A stretch of 64,000 nucleotides of DNA from an uncultured Pontibacter sp. (GTDB lineage Bacteria; Bacteroidota; Bacteroidia; Cytophagales; Hymenobacteraceae): NCBI RefSeq assembly GCF_947492645.1, contig NZ_CANLMZ010000012.1, positions 27,220 to 91,219 on the forward strand, in the 5' to 3' direction. Below, in pieces: positions 61,203 to 64,000 of the stretch. The position numbers were made by a program, and so were the translations under genes. The notes under the pieces were generated by a model. It worked only from the letters and a program-made list of their open reading frames with translations. It ran no database searches and was not told the DNA's origin. How positions within the stretch are numbered: position 1 is the stretch's first letter; every line of letters starts with the position of its first letter.

Positions 61203-62384
61203 ATGCAAAATACACATCTAACACACGATGGCGTAACTATCAAGTTGGTAGATTCAGATGAGCTGCTGGCACAGGCTGTTGCGGATTTGCGCAATAGCAC
61301 CGAACTGGCGCTTGACCTGGAATTTGATCAGCACCGTTATACCTACGGCTTTAACCTATGCCTTATTCAGCTTACAAGTGGTAATGGCATCTGCTATATT
61401 ATAGACCCTTTTCCTATTACTGACTTAAAGCCTGTTTTCAGTTTAATTGAGAATGAACAGATTGTAAAAATAATACACCATTCTAATAACGACATCCTCT
61501 TGTTAAATAAACTAGGCTGTAACATTCGCTCTGTACTAGATACAGACGTGGCAGCTAAGATACTTAACTATGAGCGATCATCTCTGGCAACAGTACTTAA
61601 AGAGGAGTTTGACAAAGAGATAGACAAATCACAACAGTCTAGCAACTGGAATCTCAGGCCACTTACTGATGCTCAGTTAAAATATGCCGCTATCGATGTT
61701 ATATACCTGCACCGCATTAAAGACAAGTTATTAAATGAGGTAAAACAGCAAGGGAGAATTCATTGGTTGCAAGAAGAAAATCAACTTTTAGAAACGTTGA
61801 CGTATTCTGAACCGGAAAGCCCTCACCTGAAGCTACGTAACGCATTTCGCTTAAACTATTTTGAGCAATATATCCTCAAAGGCTTATTTGCTTTCAGGGA
61901 GGCTATGGCTAAGACTTACAATAAACCTGCCTCTTACATTATATCTAATGAGGCACTAGTAGATCTTGCCCAAAACAGCAAAACAGATATTCACGAATGG
62001 CTTAATCATACTAAAGGCATTCATGGAGGACTAAAAAAGTCTAAAAACGAAGAGCAGTTGAAGCAAGCCTTAGCAGATGCCACAAAAGAGGCAAAGGCAA
62101 ATAATATCAGTCACGACTATCCTGAAAATCGTTGGTTACGGCCATCTCGCACTCCAGAAACCGAGATGCGCAAAGATGAACTTACCAAAGTACAGAAGGC
62201 TATCATTGCTAAGTATGGTGAATTTGCATCCAAACTGATTATTACTCAAAGCGTCATCAACGAGTATAGCCAATCCGGGAAACTGATATGCCTTAAAAAA
62301 TATGCTTCGGATATTGTACTTGGAACAGCCGGTGAAGTTGGCGTAGAGTTGCCTGCACCCTCTTATAAAGAAGTACCTAAGTAA
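61203..62384 (+). CDS. RNase D-like DEDDy 3'-5' exonuclease with HRDC-type region
   Basis: A 393-residue nuclease of the RNase D type, which trims 3' ends of structured RNAs. Exonuclease motifs: LDLEFD (Asp38, Glu40), HHSNNDILLL and YAAIDVIYL (Tyr-x3-Asp), so it is the DEDDy subtype. An HRDC-like helical region covers about residues 215-290, and a C-terminal helical part continues to the end. The length is near E. coli Rnd (375). It lies 43 bases before aspA on the same strand. Confidence 0.9.
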   Translation: MQNTHLTHDGVTIKLVDSDELLAQAVADLRNSTELALDLEFDQHRYTYGFNLCLIQLTSGNGICYIIDPFPITDLKPVFSLIENEQIVKIIHHSNNDILLLNKLGCNIRSVLDTDVAAKILNYERSSLATVLKEEFDKEIDKSQQSSNWNLRPLTDAQLKYAAIDVIYLHRIKDKLLNEVKQQGRIHWLQEENQLLETLTYSEPESPHLKLRNAFRLNYFEQYILKGLFAFREAMAKTYNKPASYIISNEALVDLAQNSKTDIHEWLNHTKGIHGGLKKSKNEEQLKQALADATKEAKANNISHDYPENRWLRPSRTPETEMRKDELTKVQKAIIAKYGEFASKLIITQSVINEYSQSGKLICLKKYASDIVLGTAGEVGVELPAPSYKEVPK

Positions 62385-62427
62385 AAGATATATTACAGAA
62401 TCAACTTTAGCATTATTTATAAATTAC

Positions 62428-63837
62428 ATGAGCGCATTTAGAACGGAACACGATTTTCTGGGAGAAAAAGAAATTCCGAGTGAAGTTTATTATGGAATAC
62501 AGACAGCAAGGGCACTTGATAACTTCAACATAACTGGCATACCCGTATCCAAAGAACCCTTATTTATACAGGCATTTGGTTATGTCAAGAAAGCTGCTGC
62601 TATGGCTAATCGTGACTGCGGAGTAATTTCACCTGAAATAGCAGAAGTTATCTGCAAGGCATGTGACAAACTGATTGCGGGGGAGTATCTTGATCAGTTT
62701 GTTACGGATATGATCCAGGGCGGAGCAGGAACCTCTGTTAACATGAACGTAAACGAAGTTATTGCTAACCTTGCCTTGGAAATAGTAGGAAGGCCTAAAG
62801 GCGATTACAAATACATCAGCCCAAATGATCACGTTAACTTCTCACAGTCTACTAATGATGCCTATCCTACGGCTTTCAGGCTTGCGCTTTATAACAAAAT
62901 AAACAATTTCATCTCTAGCCTGGAGGCCCTGCAGCAGTCATTTGCTAATAAAGGAGAAGAGTTTAAAGAAGTGCTAAAAATGGGCCGAACACAGTTACAG
63001 GATGCTGTACCTATGACTTTAGGCGCTGAATTTCATGGCTTTTCAACTACTATAAAAGAGGATATCCAGCGTCTGAACGAAGCTAAAATGCTTATCTGTG
63101 AAATCAACATGGGAGCAACAGCTATCGGAACATCAATCAACGCCCCTGAAGGTTACCCACAGATCGTAACTGAACATATCAGAGAAATAACGGGTATACC
63201 AGTTGTTTTAGCCGAAGACCTGATAGAAGCCACTTGTGATACCGGTGCCTATGTTCAGATATCTGGCGTACTAAAGCGCAGCGCTATCAAAGTATCAAAG
63301 ATCTGTAACGACTTAAGATTATTATCATCTGGCCCAAGAGCAGGTATAAATGAAATTAACCTGCCACGCATGCAACCTGGTTCATCTATTATGCCAGGCA
63401 AGGTTAATCCGGTTATTCCTGAAGTTGTAAACCAAACCGCCTATTATGTAATTGGCTCAGATGTAACTATAACTATGGCAGCAGAGGCTGGTCAATTACA
63501 GTTAAATGTAATGGAGCCAGTTATAGCATTCAGCTTATTCAGTTCTCTCACATATCTTGAAAATGCATGCTATACGCTTAAGGAAAAGTGTATCGAAGGT
63601 ATTACTGCGAATGAAGAGATATGCAAGAATATGGTGATGAACAGTATCGGCATTGTAACGTCCCTCAACCCTATCATTGGGTACGAAGCCTCCGCCTCCA
63701 TAGCAAAGGAAGCCTTGGCCACAGGCAAGTCCATCCATGACATTACTGTTTTGGAGCGCAAATTGATCACGCAGGCCAAGTGGGAGGAGATATTCTCTAT
63801 TGAGAACCTGATCCACCCAAGGTTTATTAACACCTGA
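62428..63837 (+). CDS. aspA: Aspartate ammonia-lyase
   Basis: A 469-residue lyase of the fumarase/aspartase superfamily, which converts L-aspartate to fumarate and ammonia. The signature loop GSSIMPGKVNP starts at residue 318 and its Ser acts as the base. TSVNMNVNEVIANLA and NDHVNFSQSTNDAYPTA (split) are the substrate-site motifs, with LQDAVPMTLGAE. These match aspartase more than fumarase by the overall length and LQDAVP pattern, though fumarase C cannot be fully excluded. Probably co-transcribed with the exonuclease gene. Confidence 0.93.
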   Translation: MSAFRTEHDFLGEKEIPSEVYYGIQTARALDNFNITGIPVSKEPLFIQAFGYVKKAAAMANRDCGVISPEIAEVICKACDKLIAGEYLDQFVTDMIQGGAGTSVNMNVNEVIANLALEIVGRPKGDYKYISPNDHVNFSQSTNDAYPTAFRLALYNKINNFISSLEALQQSFANKGEEFKEVLKMGRTQLQDAVPMTLGAEFHGFSTTIKEDIQRLNEAKMLICEINMGATAIGTSINAPEGYPQIVTEHIREITGIPVVLAEDLIEATCDTGAYVQISGVLKRSAIKVSKICNDLRLLSSGPRAGINEINLPRMQPGSSIMPGKVNPVIPEVVNQTAYYVIGSDVTITMAAEAGQLQLNVMEPVIAFSLFSSLTYLENACYTLKEKCIEGITANEEICKNMVMNSIGIVTSLNPIIGYEASASIAKEALATGKSIHDITVLERKLITQAKWEEIFSIENLIHPRFINT

Positions 63838-64000
63838 TCCATGCAATGGAGCCGGCTCAATTGATTCAGTATCCAACCAAGCGAAGGAGGCCGTGCGCTC
63901 TTACCGAAGCCAACTCAGCCTTCCCTAACGGTTCATTGACCAGCTGCGCCTGCGGACGGCTTTGGCCTTTCACCGCCCCCTTAAAGCAGCAGAGCCCCCG
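63838..64000. other. Unassigned GC-rich window end
   Basis: 163 bases after aspA. The first part holds no terminator. From about 63880 the sequence becomes GC-rich and pyrimidine/proline-coding-like (CTTTCACCGCCCCC) and unlike its AT-rich neighbours. No gene is supported; it may be the start of a repeat or mobile element beyond the window. Confidence 0.35.

Overview
The window looks like a chromosomal segment of a Bacteroidota bacterium, most likely of the Cytophagales (Hymenobacteraceae, Pontibacter-like). The reasons are SusC/SusD outer-membrane pairs, a fused MurF-alanine racemase, many families typical of the phylum (DUF5686, DUF4230, DUF4834, DUF1735, HTTM, YfhO), and promoters that fit the Bacteroidota consensus TTTG-N18-20-TAnnTTTG. 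I see no rRNA, tRNA, CRISPR array, phage or complete insertion sequence. The genus is an inference.

Layout. 1-7 kb: a SusC N-terminus running off the left edge, then a complete SusC-SusD-DUF1735 lipoprotein operon for nutrient uptake (both minus strand). 7.7-10.2 kb: feoAB ferrous iron uptake. 10.5-18.3 kb: murF-alr fusion, a RarD-like exporter, a small lipoprotein, a DUF5686 outer-membrane protein and a second DMT exporter. 18.5-20 kb: recX, then a zeta-toxin-like gene broken by one extra base, with an overlapping small partner ORF. 20-26.3 kb: DUF4230, a PLP D-cysteine desulfhydrase/ACC deaminase relative, YfhO, DUF4834, dispersed-repeat-like DNA and a lipoprotein. 26.5-29.4 kb: carB, lacking its C-terminal allosteric domain. 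29.5-42.2 kb: many small or poorly known genes (XRE regulator with membrane partner, acyltransferase, a lipoprotein made of GTTT repeats, HTTM protein, DUF3616, PAP2, GNAT, luciferase-like oxidoreductase). 42.3-46.8 kb: a MacAB-like ABC exporter with two permeases. 47-51 kb: a pentapeptide protein and a GntR (YtrA-type) ABC operon with a near-perfect operator over its promoter. 51.3-57.3 kb: the 2-oxoglutarate dehydrogenase complex (E1, E2 with two lipoyl domains, E3). 57.8-64 kb: a lone WYL-like protein, an orphan Vsr endonuclease, an M28 peptidase, a small lipoprotein, a DEDDy exonuclease and aspartate ammonia-lyase.

The most unusual signal is not a gene. The heptamer AGTATAA (reverse TTATACT) recurs about a hundred times on both strands, inside and between genes, far above chance, and often forms the arms of intergenic terminators. 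It is nearly absent from the SusCD operon, the zeta-toxin locus and the last 3.5 kb. Its behaviour resembles DNA uptake sequences of other phyla, but its role is unknown. All counts were made by eye.
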